Positions 1 to 8,112 of a DNA stretch of 64,000 nt are shown here, piece after piece. Origin of the DNA: CAYSCZ01 sp964429655 (GTDB lineage Bacteria; Bacteroidota; Bacteroidia; Cytophagales; Cyclobacteriaceae); NCBI GenBank assembly GCA_964429655.1, contig CAYSCZ010000006.1:1-64000 (forward strand). The letters are read 5' to 3'. The first letter of the stretch is position 1. Every line of letters starts with the position of its first letter. Below the pieces are notes generated by a model that ran no database searches, was not told the origin of the DNA, and saw nothing but the letters and a program-made list of their open reading frames with translations. The translations under genes were made by a program, and so were the position numbers.

Positions 1-123
1 GTGCCTGATTTTTTGGGCTTTAACCCTTCATGACAAAATTCCAATGACAATTCTGAGTTTAATTGGTATTGAAAGCAGGAAATCGAAAAAATCAGAAATT
101 CTAACCCAAATTATGAATTCTTA

Positions 124-522
124 TCATTTTGTAAGCTCCATATCACTAAGCTCTAATTCAAGAGCCCTGGTCGAAATCTGAATCTCTCTCAGGGAGATAA
201 ACAAAGAAATTAAAAGTAAGATCAACGAACCCCCAAATATGTAACTGCCCCAGGTCTGAATATTTTGGTAGATTAAAGTCATACTCAAAACACATAAAAA
301 AAAGCTTAAAACCCCAAATAATTGCATGCCTCGAATTAGGTGAAGCCTATCTCTCAGGTTTTTGATTTGGCCTACTAATACACCCTTACCGGGGTTTTGT
401 AAATATTTGGTGTGGAGTTGCCTTATCATGGAAGCTATGGCTAGAAACCTATTGGTATAGGCCAGCAATAAAAGCGAGATCGCAGGAAATAATAACGCTG
501 GTGTTGTAAGACTAATATTCAA
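124..522 (-). CDS. DUF2721 family membrane protein
   Basis: A 132-residue integral membrane protein of unknown function. I see three hydrophobic segments, at about residues 7-30, 66-85 and 92-112. A basic loop between the first two carries a conserved-looking RDRLHLIRGMQLFG stretch. The length and three-helix plan fit the DUF2721 family of small inner-membrane proteins, and no catalytic role is known to me. It is the last gene of a minus-strand set: the MazG-like gene ends only 9 bases upstream, so the two are probably co-transcribed. I see no terminator in the 123 bases between its stop and the window edge. Confidence 0.75.
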   Translation of the reverse strand: MNISLTTPALLFPAISLLLLAYTNRFLAIASMIRQLHTKYLQNPGKGVLVGQIKNLRDRLHLIRGMQLFGVLSFFLCVLSMTLIYQNIQTWGSYIFGGSLILLLISLFISLREIQISTRALELELSDMELTK

Positions 523-531
523 ATGCCCGGG

Positions 532-858
532 CTATTTCAGTTTTTTATTTTGTTCGTGACGGTATTTATCACGACTATTCTTTTTTTCCAGATTTTTCTC
601 GAATGCAGTGGTTAAATCAACACCGGTTTGGTTGGCCAAACAAATTATTACCCAAAGCACATCAGCCAGTTCATCTGCAAGTTCTTTTTTTTTATCCGAC
701 GCTTTAAATGATTGTTCTCCATATTTCCTCGAGATAATCCTCGCAAGCTCGCCAACTTCCTCGGTTAGGATGGCCATATTGGTTAGCTCATTAAAATATC
801 TGACACCCACGGTTTTTATCCAATCGTCAACTGTTTTTTGTGCTTCTTCTATGGTCAT
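532..858 (-). CDS. MazG-like nucleotide pyrophosphohydrolase
   Basis: A 108-residue all-alpha NTP pyrophosphohydrolase of the MazG-like superfamily. Such enzymes hydrolyse (d)NTPs to the monophosphate and pyrophosphate and are thought to clean the nucleotide pool. The metal-binding signature is present: an EEVGE motif (about residues 33-37) and a downstream ELADELADVLW motif (about residues 59-69), giving the usual E-x2-E ... E-x3-D arrangement. The length is typical of single-domain MazG-like proteins. The start codon overlaps the stop of the upstream lipoprotein gene by one base (TGATG), which implies translational coupling. The exact substrate cannot be read from the sequence. Confidence 0.88.
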   Translation of the reverse strand: MTIEEAQKTVDDWIKTVGVRYFNELTNMAILTEEVGELARIISRKYGEQSFKASDKKKELADELADVLWVIICLANQTGVDLTTAFEKNLEKKNSRDKYRHEQNKKLK

Positions 859-1421
859 CAGTCAGAATTTACCAGAGCATTTTCATCTTCTTCTTTTAAC
901 TGAAAGCCTTCTATATTAAGTTTCTGCCTGAAGTAAGCCAACCTTAATCTTTCTAAATTCCTTAAGGAATCCATATCCGGGTAATAAGGTTCAAAACTTT
1001 CGTGAGGAAACGGTTTGTGTGGTTCATAATGATCTGTCCAATACATACAATGGTCTATTTTACCATCTTCATAATAATATTTATATTCCGATGCTTGAGA
1101 ATGACTTTTATCATTATATAAATGGCCTGAAAATATAATTTCATCATTCTCAAAATAGAAATAGTCATCTTTTTCAAATGCCGTGGAGTTTGCCACCGAT
1201 ATTATTTTTAATAAAACGCCATCCACCACATAAGCCCTGATTTTATAGATCACCCCCTCGTCTTTAAAATCATCTTCAATAATTTCAACTCTACGATTAA
1301 AGTCTATAAGTTTCACTTTTGCCTCTATTTTTTCTTCTAATTTATTTTTCTCATTCTTACATCCTTCAAAAATAATCAGAAGGAAAATACATAGCAGAAA
1401 TCTATTCATTACACAATCCAT
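858..1421 (-). CDS. Hypothetical lipoprotein
   Basis: A 187-residue predicted lipoprotein of unknown function. A hydrophobic N-terminal stretch ends in FEGC, a plausible lipobox with the lipidated Cys at residue 21. The second Met (residue 5, codon at 1409) begins MNRFLLC and would give a more typical signal peptide, so the true start may be 1409. The mature part is acidic and rich in Tyr and Asp. It has a DGVLLKI ... DDYFYFENDEI pattern that looks like antiparallel strands, but I recognise no domain. Its stop overlaps the start of the MazG-like gene, so it is probably the first gene of this three-gene operon. Confidence 0.65.
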   Translation of the reverse strand: MDCVMNRFLLCIFLLIIFEGCKNEKNKLEEKIEAKVKLIDFNRRVEIIEDDFKDEGVIYKIRAYVVDGVLLKIISVANSTAFEKDDYFYFENDEIIFSGHLYNDKSHSQASEYKYYYEDGKIDHCMYWTDHYEPHKPFPHESFEPYYPDMDSLRNLERLRLAYFRQKLNIEGFQLKEEDENALVNSD

Positions 1422-1622
1422 TAAAGTTTATATCAAGATACAAATTAACATTAAATGGTAGAAATAATAACATCCAAGTTTTTTCAATAAACTATTCTGT
1501 CTTTTAATTCTTAGTTTATGTAAAATTAATTAAACCGTTTGGACATAAATCACAAAGTAAACCTAATATCAGCGGGATCTTTACTTATTGGGTAAATTGC
1601 AAACAATTTAACGAACCACAAC

Positions 1623-3566
1623 ATGACTTCTTTGGAAAGTTTAACAGATATCCTGTTCAGTTACGAAAAATTTCATGAGCGAGGAATTAATTTCATTGAT
1701 GGGGTTGAAAAAGAAAAGAATGTTTCTTATGAAGAGCTGCTACAAAGAGCCCTTGGGTTTCTTGATTTTTTACAAAAAAATAGCCTCCAGCCCAATGATG
1801 AACTAATCATCCAGGCAAACAGCAATCAGTTATTTCTTGATGCCTGGTGGGCTGCTGTATTAGGTGGGATTGTCCCTGTACCATTATCTATCGGGACAAG
1901 CGATGAACATAAATACAAATTATTCAGAATATTTAAGACCTTGAAGTCTCCATTTTTAATAACTGATGGGAAAAATGTCGAGAGGTTGCTCCGCTTCGCT
2001 GAAAATAATAACCTCACAAAAGAATTTGATGAAATAAACTCCAGAATTCTTCGCATTGAAGACATCACTGCACTTGATAAAGCAGGAAAGCCACTGAAGA
2101 GAAGCGGTGATGACCGGGCATTTATTCAATTTTCTTCCGGATCCACCAGTACCCCCAAGGGGATTATCATTACCCATAAAAACCTTATAACCAACATAAA
2201 TGGCATGATCCACTGCGCCGGATTGCATGAGAATGATAGTTTCCTAAGCTGGATGCCCCTAACCCATGATATGGGATTAATTGGTTTTCATTTAATGCCA
2301 TTCATACGAAAAGTTGATCATAGTTTAATGACCACCGACCTTTTCATCCGCCGCCCAAATTTATGGCTTGAGAAAATTACTGAAAAAAAAAGAACCATCA
2401 GCTGTTCACCAAATTTTGGATATCAGCATTTCCTGAGATTTTTTGATGATGATCTGGCTTCAAGGTTGAAACTTGATAGCCTAAGAATAATTTTTAATGG
2501 TGCTGAGCCCATATCGGTTTCACTTGTACGCCAGTTTAATAAAGCACTTGCTCCATGCGGATTAAAATCCCATGTCGTATATCCGGTTTATGGATTAGCA
2601 GAAGCTACGCTGGCTGTTGCTTTCCCAATACCTGAAAGAGACTTTGACAGTGTTAAAGTCGATCGTGATCATTTAAAACCTGGAGATAAAATAATTCCTG
2701 ACGAAAATGGATTAGAATTCATTTCCGAAGGCTACCCTGTCAAAGGTGGCCGGTTCAAAATAGCTGACCAGGAACTAAATGACTTACCTGAAATGACTAT
2801 TGGATGCATCTGGATTACGGGGGATTATGTCACCTCCGGTTATTATGATTTACCAGATGTCACCCATGATACCATCAAAGATGGATGGTTAAACACCGGG
2901 GACCTGGGTTTAATTATGGGGGCCAAGTTGGTAGTAACAGGAAGGTCTAAAGAGATCATTTTTTTAAACGGACAGAACATCTATCCTCATGATATTGAAA
3001 ATATCCTCATTGACAAATCAATTGTGGAAGGAGGAAATATTGCGATCGCAGGGATCAGAAAACAGGATGATATCGATGATGAGGTTGTAGCATTTATTAG
3101 GCATAAAGGCAAGCTGGAGGAGTTTATACCAACACTTAAAGAAGTATCCTCCCGCGTAAACGAGCAATTTGGCATCCAAATAAATCAGGTAATCAGGGTT
3201 AGAAATATACCTAAAACGACCAGCGGGAAAATCCAGCGTTTCAAGCTGATTGACAGGTATAAAAGCGGAGATTTTAATGAAGAAATTGAGGAGATAACCC
3301 AGCTTCTAAAAAATTCAGGTGGTGTACCAATCAATCAACCACAAACCACTGTGGAACAGTCAATCAAAGATATATGCGATGAAATTATTCCGGATATAAA
3401 AATTAACCCTGATGACAATATTTTTGAATGCGGAACCAATTCACTATCCCTGGCGCTTATACATGAGCAAATAGAAGAAAAATATCCCGGCAAGGTGGAG
3501 ATTACGGATTTCTTTGATTATCCCAGCATCAGGGCAATATCCGGTTATATTCAATCTAAATTGTAG
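1623..3566 (+). CDS. Fatty acyl-AMP ligase-like adenylation protein with C-terminal acyl carrier domain
   Basis: A 647-residue two-domain protein. Residues 1 to about 550 are an ANL-superfamily adenylation domain. It has the P-loop FSSGSTSTPKG (170-180), PLTHDMGLIG (212-221, characteristic of fatty acyl-AMP ligases), YGLAEAT (323-329), TGDLG (425-429), GRSKEIIFLNGQNIYPHD (440-457) and a C-terminal PKTTSGKIQR with the adenylation lysine. Residues from about 565 to the end form a carrier domain with GTNSL, in which Ser607 is the likely phosphopantetheine site. It should activate a carboxylic acid as acyl-AMP and load it onto its own carrier. No PKS, NRPS, thioesterase or phosphopantetheinyl transferase lies nearby, so the product is unknown. 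The gene stands alone on the plus strand, with a 201-base upstream region shared with the divergent lipoprotein operon. Confidence 0.85.
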   Translation: MTSLESLTDILFSYEKFHERGINFIDGVEKEKNVSYEELLQRALGFLDFLQKNSLQPNDELIIQANSNQLFLDAWWAAVLGGIVPVPLSIGTSDEHKYKLFRIFKTLKSPFLITDGKNVERLLRFAENNNLTKEFDEINSRILRIEDITALDKAGKPLKRSGDDRAFIQFSSGSTSTPKGIIITHKNLITNINGMIHCAGLHENDSFLSWMPLTHDMGLIGFHLMPFIRKVDHSLMTTDLFIRRPNLWLEKITEKKRTISCSPNFGYQHFLRFFDDDLASRLKLDSLRIIFNGAEPISVSLVRQFNKALAPCGLKSHVVYPVYGLAEATLAVAFPIPERDFDSVKVDRDHLKPGDKIIPDENGLEFISEGYPVKGGRFKIADQELNDLPEMTIGCIWITGDYVTSGYYDLPDVTHDTIKDGWLNTGDLGLIMGAKLVVTGRSKEIIFLNGQNIYPHDIENILIDKSIVEGGNIAIAGIRKQDDIDDEVVAFIRHKGKLEEFIPTLKEVSSRVNEQFGIQINQVIRVRNIPKTTSGKIQRFKLIDRYKSGDFNEEIEEITQLLKNSGGVPINQPQTTVEQSIKDICDEIIPDIKINPDDNIFECGTNSLSLALIHEQIEEKYPGKVEITDFFDYPSIRAISGYIQSKL

Positions 3567-3582
3567 GATATCAAATAAGGTT

Positions 3583-3596
3583 CTGACAAATGTCAG
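3583..3596. promoter_or_regulatory. Inverted repeat CTGACA-AA-TGTCAG upstream of ccoI
   Basis: A perfect 6+6 bp dyad with a 2-base centre lies 33 bases upstream of the ATG of the copper ATPase gene. The size and spacing resemble the operators of CRP/FNR-type dimers. Such a regulator would make sense for a gene of cbb3 oxidase assembly, but binding is inference only. Confidence 0.35.
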
Positions 3597-3613
3597 CTTC
3601 ACCCGAAGCTTTT
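3595..3613 (+). terminator. Possible weak terminator after the acyl-AMP ligase gene
   Basis: A 6-bp stem AGCTTC/GAAGCT with a 4-base loop (ACCC) is followed by TTT. It lies 28 bases after the ligase stop codon and overlaps the right arm of the CTGACA dyad by two bases. The stem is short and the T run is poor, so termination would be weak at best. Confidence 0.3.
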
Positions 3614-3629
3614 CAATATAATTTTAATC

Positions 3630-6014
3630 ATGCTTTCTATAAATCAGACTAAATCCAAAGCAAAGTGCTTTCATTGTGGCGATTATTGCGATGAAGAAAC
3701 CATTCGGTTTGATGATAAAGCCTTTTGCTGTCATGGATGCAGGTCTGTTTATGAAATATTATCAGTTAATCAACTAACCGATTACTACAGTTACCAGGAA
3801 AGGCCCGGAATGAAAGTCAATACTGAAAAAGAGGCTATTTATAATTACCTGGAAAATGAGGAGATCCAATCCCAATTGCTTGATTTTAGAGATGAGAATG
3901 CTGCCAAAATCACATTGAGCCTGCCTTCTATTCATTGCAGTTCATGCATTTGGCTTTTGGAAAATTTGGCCCGACTAAATGGGGGTATTATTCATTCATC
4001 GGTCAACTTTGTAAAAAAAGAGGCATCGATAATCTATAAACCGCAAAAAATTACTCTGGCCCAACTGGCCAACTTACTAAACAGTATCGGATATCCTCCG
4101 GACATTTCATTATCATCTTCAAAAGGAAAAACTAAACCACAAAACAATCAAATAATCGGGAAGCTGGCTGTAGCCGGTTTTTGCTTTGGTAACTCCATGT
4201 TGATAAGCCTACCCGCTTACTTCGATAATCAACAGATGCTTACGAGTGATTTTAAGTGGCTTTTTGGAATTTTAAATATTCTTTTGTCGATACCTGTGGT
4301 ATTTTATTCTGCACAAGAATATTTTATATCAGCCTGGAAAGGCATCAAAAATAAAATCATCAATATTGATATTCCAATAGCACTGGGAGTATCTGTTCTA
4401 TTTATTCGAAGTGTAAGTGAAATATTGCTTTTCTCCGGGGAGGGCTATGTTGATTCGCTATGTGGCCTGGTTTTCTTTCTTATAATCGGTAAGTGGTATC
4501 AGGGCAAGACTTATAAAGCGTTATCATTTGACCGGGATTACGAGTCGTATTTTCCGATAGCGGTCACAAAATTAAATGGCGGCGTCGAGCAGTCCGTTAC
4601 CGTTAAATCCGTTCGGCAAGGAGACAGAATATTAATACACAATAAAGAACTGATACCCGTTGACGGAACACTAGAGGAGGGTAACGCACATGTCGATTAC
4701 AGTTTTGTTACCGGTGAATCACTACCGGTGGATAAATCTGTTGGTGATCTGATTTACGCCGGAGGCAGGCACATGGGAACGCCAATCGCATTAAAAGTAA
4801 AAAAATCAGTAGATCAAAGTTACCTTACACAATTGTGGAACCAGGACATATTTTCTAAACCTGATGAAAGCCATCTAACCAACCTGATCAATAGGGTAAG
4901 CAAGTATTTTACTGCTGTAGTGATTCTTATTGCTCTGTTGTCCGGTGGTGTGTGGTATTTTATTGATCCGGGTCAATCGTTGAGTGTAGTCACTTCTGTC
5001 CTAATTGTTGCCTGCCCCTGTGCCCTGGCTTTGTCTGTGCCATTTACTTATGGCCATACTTTAAGGATTTTTGGCAGGAAAAATTTTTATCTTAAAAACT
5101 CGGCTGTTGTCGAAAAGATCGCTTCCATAAAATCCATCATTTTTGACAAAACAGGCACTTTGACGCATGCCTTGCCTGAGAAATTGAATTACCAGGGGGA
5201 AAACCTAACTGGTGATTTTTGGCGTTTGGTCATGACAGCCTGCAGGAATTCAACCCATCCTTTGAGTCAAATTATTTACAAAAACCTAAAAGGAAATTAC
5301 AATTTACTTAAACTGGATACATTTTTTGAAATTGAAGGTAAAGGCATAAAAGCAAAATCCGGAAGTAATGAACTGCTATTAGGATCAGCGGCATTTGTGA
5401 AGAATAACAGTCAAAACATCAATGAAACGGTTGTATTCGTCAAGATAAATGGCGGGATAAAAGGCGCTTTCACCTTTGAAACAAAATACCGTAATGGCAT
5501 CGACCAATGGTTATCGACATTAAAAAATAAGTTTGATATCCATCTCCTTTCCGGTGACAATTCCAGGGACGGTGAATTTCTAAAGCCTTATTTTAATTCA
5601 CTGAATTTTAACCAGTCACCGGAAGATAAACTCCAATACATCAGTAACTTCACTGACGGGCAAACCATGATGATTGGTGATGGTCTTAATGATGCCGGGG
5701 CGCTCAAAAAAAGTGATGTGGGTGTTTCCGTCACAGAAAATGTAAGCCAATTTTCTCCGGCTTGTGATGCCATTATACAATCCGATTCGATATCAAATCT
5801 CCCTGAGTTTCTGAAATTTGCCAGGATGAGTAAGGTTGTGGTTACTTTAGCGATTATTGTTAGTTTGCTGTATAATGTTGTGGGTTTATCTTTTGCAATC
5901 AGTGGTTATCTTACCCCATTAGTAGCAGCTATTCTTATGCCAATCAGCTCCATAACCACCGTGGTATTTATAACTTTGATGATAAACTATCTATCTAAAA
6001 GGCACCTCCAGTAA
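3630..6014 (+). CDS. ccoI: Copper-translocating P1B-type ATPase, CcoI/FixI type
   Basis: A 794-residue heavy-metal P-type ATPase. The N-terminus carries a Cys-rich metal-binding domain with CFHC (13-16) and CCHGC (33-37), typical of the CcoI/FixI branch. An HMA-like domain follows, with CSSC (103-106). The catalytic core is complete: TGES (361-364), the membrane copper motif CPC (462-464), DKTGT with phosphorylated Asp506, HP (543-544) and GDGLNDAGA (683-691). By family knowledge, CcoI exports Cu(I) across the inner membrane for assembly of cbb3-type cytochrome oxidase. The usual neighbours ccoS and ccoNOP are absent here; the next gene is a Uma2 nuclease. A general CopA-like role is therefore possible, but the N-terminal Cys domain favours CcoI. 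Confidence 0.85.
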   Translation: MLSINQTKSKAKCFHCGDYCDEETIRFDDKAFCCHGCRSVYEILSVNQLTDYYSYQERPGMKVNTEKEAIYNYLENEEIQSQLLDFRDENAAKITLSLPSIHCSSCIWLLENLARLNGGIIHSSVNFVKKEASIIYKPQKITLAQLANLLNSIGYPPDISLSSSKGKTKPQNNQIIGKLAVAGFCFGNSMLISLPAYFDNQQMLTSDFKWLFGILNILLSIPVVFYSAQEYFISAWKGIKNKIINIDIPIALGVSVLFIRSVSEILLFSGEGYVDSLCGLVFFLIIGKWYQGKTYKALSFDRDYESYFPIAVTKLNGGVEQSVTVKSVRQGDRILIHNKELIPVDGTLEEGNAHVDYSFVTGESLPVDKSVGDLIYAGGRHMGTPIALKVKKSVDQSYLTQLWNQDIFSKPDESHLTNLINRVSKYFTAVVILIALLSGGVWYFIDPGQSLSVVTSVLIVACPCALALSVPFTYGHTLRIFGRKNFYLKNSAVVEKIASIKSIIFDKTGTLTHALPEKLNYQGENLTGDFWRLVMTACRNSTHPLSQIIYKNLKGNYNLLKLDTFFEIEGKGIKAKSGSNELLLGSAAFVKNNSQNINETVVFVKINGGIKGAFTFETKYRNGIDQWLSTLKNKFDIHLLSGDNSRDGEFLKPYFNSLNFNQSPEDKLQYISNFTDGQTMMIGDGLNDAGALKKSDVGVSVTENVSQFSPACDAIIQSDSISNLPEFLKFARMSKVVVTLAIIVSLLYNVVGLSFAISGYLTPLVAAILMPISSITTVVFITLMINYLSKRHLQ

Positions 6015-6060
6015 TAGATTTCATATTAGTTTTTGTAAATTGTTGATTAAATAGCTGGTG

Positions 6061-6714
6061 ATGATCAAAGAGAAAATATATTCATTAGAAGACTATTTTT
6101 TTTTTACTGAAAGATTTACTGACGGCCGTTTTGAATTGGTCGATGGTCAGATAATACCGCTTTATGAAAGCAAGCCGGTCGATCCTTCATTTGTTGAATA
6201 CGTTCTAAGTCCTGACTATGAGGAAAAAGAAATAACCAAGCAATTCCAGATGCCCACAAAAATTCACGACCTTATTGTTTCAAACCTGCATGGGTTATTA
6301 TTTTTTCTATTGAAACAAAAAGGTTTAAGGGTATATTCCCAATCAACACATGTTTCCACTGAAGGTCAAAATGGAAGGATCCCTGACCTTGTAGTTGTAA
6401 ATGCAGAGACCGAAAAAAGAAACAAGATGCATCAGATAATCAACCCAATAGTATTAATCGAAGTATTATCACCTTCCACTCAATACAAAGATAAGGTGGA
6501 TAAGCTTGAAGAATACCAATCCATCAGCTCATTAGAAGAATATGTGATCGTTTCGCAAACTGAAGCTTATATCTCGATGTATAGAAAAATTAGTGAACTA
6601 AAATGGGAGCAGGAAATCATAAAAGGCTTCAATAAAAAACTAATTTTAAAAAGTATTAATCAGGAGATAAAGCTGGCTGGTATATACGATGGCATTGAAT
6701 GGGATAATAAATAA
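6061..6714 (+). CDS. Uma2 family endonuclease (DUF820)
   Basis: A protein of about 217 residues of the Uma2 family, with a PD-(D/E)xK nuclease fold. The family signature is clear: FELVDGQI near the N-terminus, GRIPDLVVV in the middle, LIEVLSPST about 30 residues later, and DKLEEY after that. The catalytic Asp and Glu are present. The reading frame also opens with GTG at 6058, directly before the ATG at 6061; I prefer the ATG. Uma2 proteins are common and often multicopy in cyanobacteria, and their biological role is unsettled. Here it is a single copy between a copper ATPase and an FMN reductase, without a toxin-antitoxin or transposon partner. Its stop directly abuts the stop of the convergent reductase gene. 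Confidence 0.88.
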   Translation: MIKEKIYSLEDYFFFTERFTDGRFELVDGQIIPLYESKPVDPSFVEYVLSPDYEEKEITKQFQMPTKIHDLIVSNLHGLLFFLLKQKGLRVYSQSTHVSTEGQNGRIPDLVVVNAETEKRNKMHQIINPIVLIEVLSPSTQYKDKVDKLEEYQSISSLEEYVIVSQTEAYISMYRKISELKWEQEIIKGFNKKLILKSINQEIKLAGIYDGIEWDNK

Positions 6715-7239
6715 TCAAAATTCAACAATTGCTTTGGCTTGTTCATCCAACAATTGCATATATAGCTCATTAGTAATCTTCCCATCTTTAATATTTTGAT
6801 TGATTTTAGCAAGCTTTGGTTTTGAGGCCAACACATGCATTCCGCAATAATTAAAGATATCAGTCAAATGGCTTAAGGCTAATCCGCCACCCTGAATACC
6901 GGAAGAGATACCAACAAGCGCACATTTTTTATTCGTAAAAGTGTTTGGGAACTTCAAACCATCAATAAAAGCTTTTAGCACGCCCGGAAAGGAACCATTA
7001 TATTCCGGGACAATGAATATATATTTCTGGGCTTCCAGCATCAGTTCACGAAAGGGATTGAATGATTCATTTTTTCCACTATTTTCATAGAGGGCTGTTG
7101 CCACAAAATCCATTGGAAGCTCCTGAAGATTTATCAATTTAGACGCTGTACTGTATTTATTCAGTAATTCTTTATAAATGTCTGAGATAACCAAGGAAAG
7201 GGAGTTGTTTCTATTCGTTCCCGAAATTATTGCAATCAT
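6715..7239 (-). CDS. NADPH-dependent FMN reductase family flavoprotein
   Basis: A 174-residue flavodoxin-like protein. The N-terminal IAIISGTNRNNSLS stretch forms the FMN phosphate-binding loop, and PEYNGSFPGVLKAFID (about residues 98-113) is the hallmark second loop of NADPH-dependent FMN reductases. The family reduces FMN, quinones or azo dyes at the expense of NAD(P)H in the cytoplasm; the substrate here is not determined. The length is typical. It is a single-gene unit on the minus strand, divergent from the SDR gene across 146 bases and convergent with the Uma2 gene with no gap. Confidence 0.88.
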   Translation of the reverse strand: MIAIISGTNRNNSLSLVISDIYKELLNKYSTASKLINLQELPMDFVATALYENSGKNESFNPFRELMLEAQKYIFIVPEYNGSFPGVLKAFIDGLKFPNTFTNKKCALVGISSGIQGGGLALSHLTDIFNYCGMHVLASKPKLAKINQNIKDGKITNELYMQLLDEQAKAIVEF

Positions 7240-7385
7240 GTAAATTGGTTTTCAGATAATAACCGCTGAATATTACCGAAGTTTAGTGAAATGAAACAAA
7301 GTCTTAAAAATTCTAATCGCATGGTTCGGGGAAGAATTTTGACGTTCCTCTTAAATAACTGAATATTGCACCATAAATCTAAATT

Positions 7386-8081
7386 ATGGAATTAAAAGAT
7401 AAAATAGCTGTAGTAACAGGGGTAAGCAAAGGTATCGGCAAAGAAACAGTGTTAGCGTTATTAAATAATGATGTAAAAGTTGCCGGCTGGAGTAGATCTA
7501 ATCCGGAGATCAATCATGAAAATTTCAGGTTCATACAAGCAAGCGTCTCCGATTATGATTCTGTGAAAGATGCATACGAGAAAACCAAAAGTCATTTCGG
7601 GGAAAATATTCAAATACTGATAAACAATGCTGGAATTGGATTTTATGGCCCGGTTGAGGAAATGCCCGAAGAAGAATGGAAAATGATGTTTGACACCAAT
7701 GTTCACGGAGTATTTTATTGCACCAAATTAATGGTGCCAACAATGAAAATATTAGATGAGGGCCATATAATCAATATCGGGTCCATAGCAGGGAGGAACC
7801 CGGTAAAAAATATGGTGGGTTATGCTGCCACAAAACATGCCCTGACCGGAATATCTCATTCGCTTTACCAGGAATTAAGAGCGTTTGGGATCAAAGTAAC
7901 CTGTATATATCCGGGATCAGTGAGGACCAACTTTTTTGATCATATTGATTCTATGTCTGCACATGAAAATATGATGCGACCACAGGATATCGCTCAGAGC
8001 ATAATCGATTGCCTGGAGACCCATCCTAATTACCTGCCTGTTGACCTGGAAATTCGTCCATTGAGGCCAAAAGGGAAATAA
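7386..8081 (+). CDS. Short-chain dehydrogenase/reductase (SDR)
   Basis: A 231-residue classical SDR. The Rossmann motif TGVSKGIG sits at residues 11-18 and NNAGIG at about 80-85. The catalytic triad can be read as Ser133 (IGSIAG), Tyr146 and Lys150 (YAATK). SDRs oxidise or reduce carbonyl and hydroxyl groups with NAD(P)(H). The substrate cannot be told, although the sequence is of the YdfG/3-oxoacyl-reductase-like kind. It lies 31 bases upstream of gldA in the same direction and could be the first gene of that transcription unit, but no gliding role is known for it. Confidence 0.85.
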   Translation: MELKDKIAVVTGVSKGIGKETVLALLNNDVKVAGWSRSNPEINHENFRFIQASVSDYDSVKDAYEKTKSHFGENIQILINNAGIGFYGPVEEMPEEEWKMMFDTNVHGVFYCTKLMVPTMKILDEGHIINIGSIAGRNPVKNMVGYAATKHALTGISHSLYQELRAFGIKVTCIYPGSVRTNFFDHIDSMSAHENMMRPQDIAQSIIDCLETHPNYLPVDLEIRPLRPKGK

Positions 8082-8112
8082 CAGACCAATCAATGCGTTT
8101 AATGTATCTGAT

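Noticed and set aside
1..123. Possible end of a gene at the left edge
   Set aside because: The frames are short or lack protein character, and no terminator-like hairpin is convincing.
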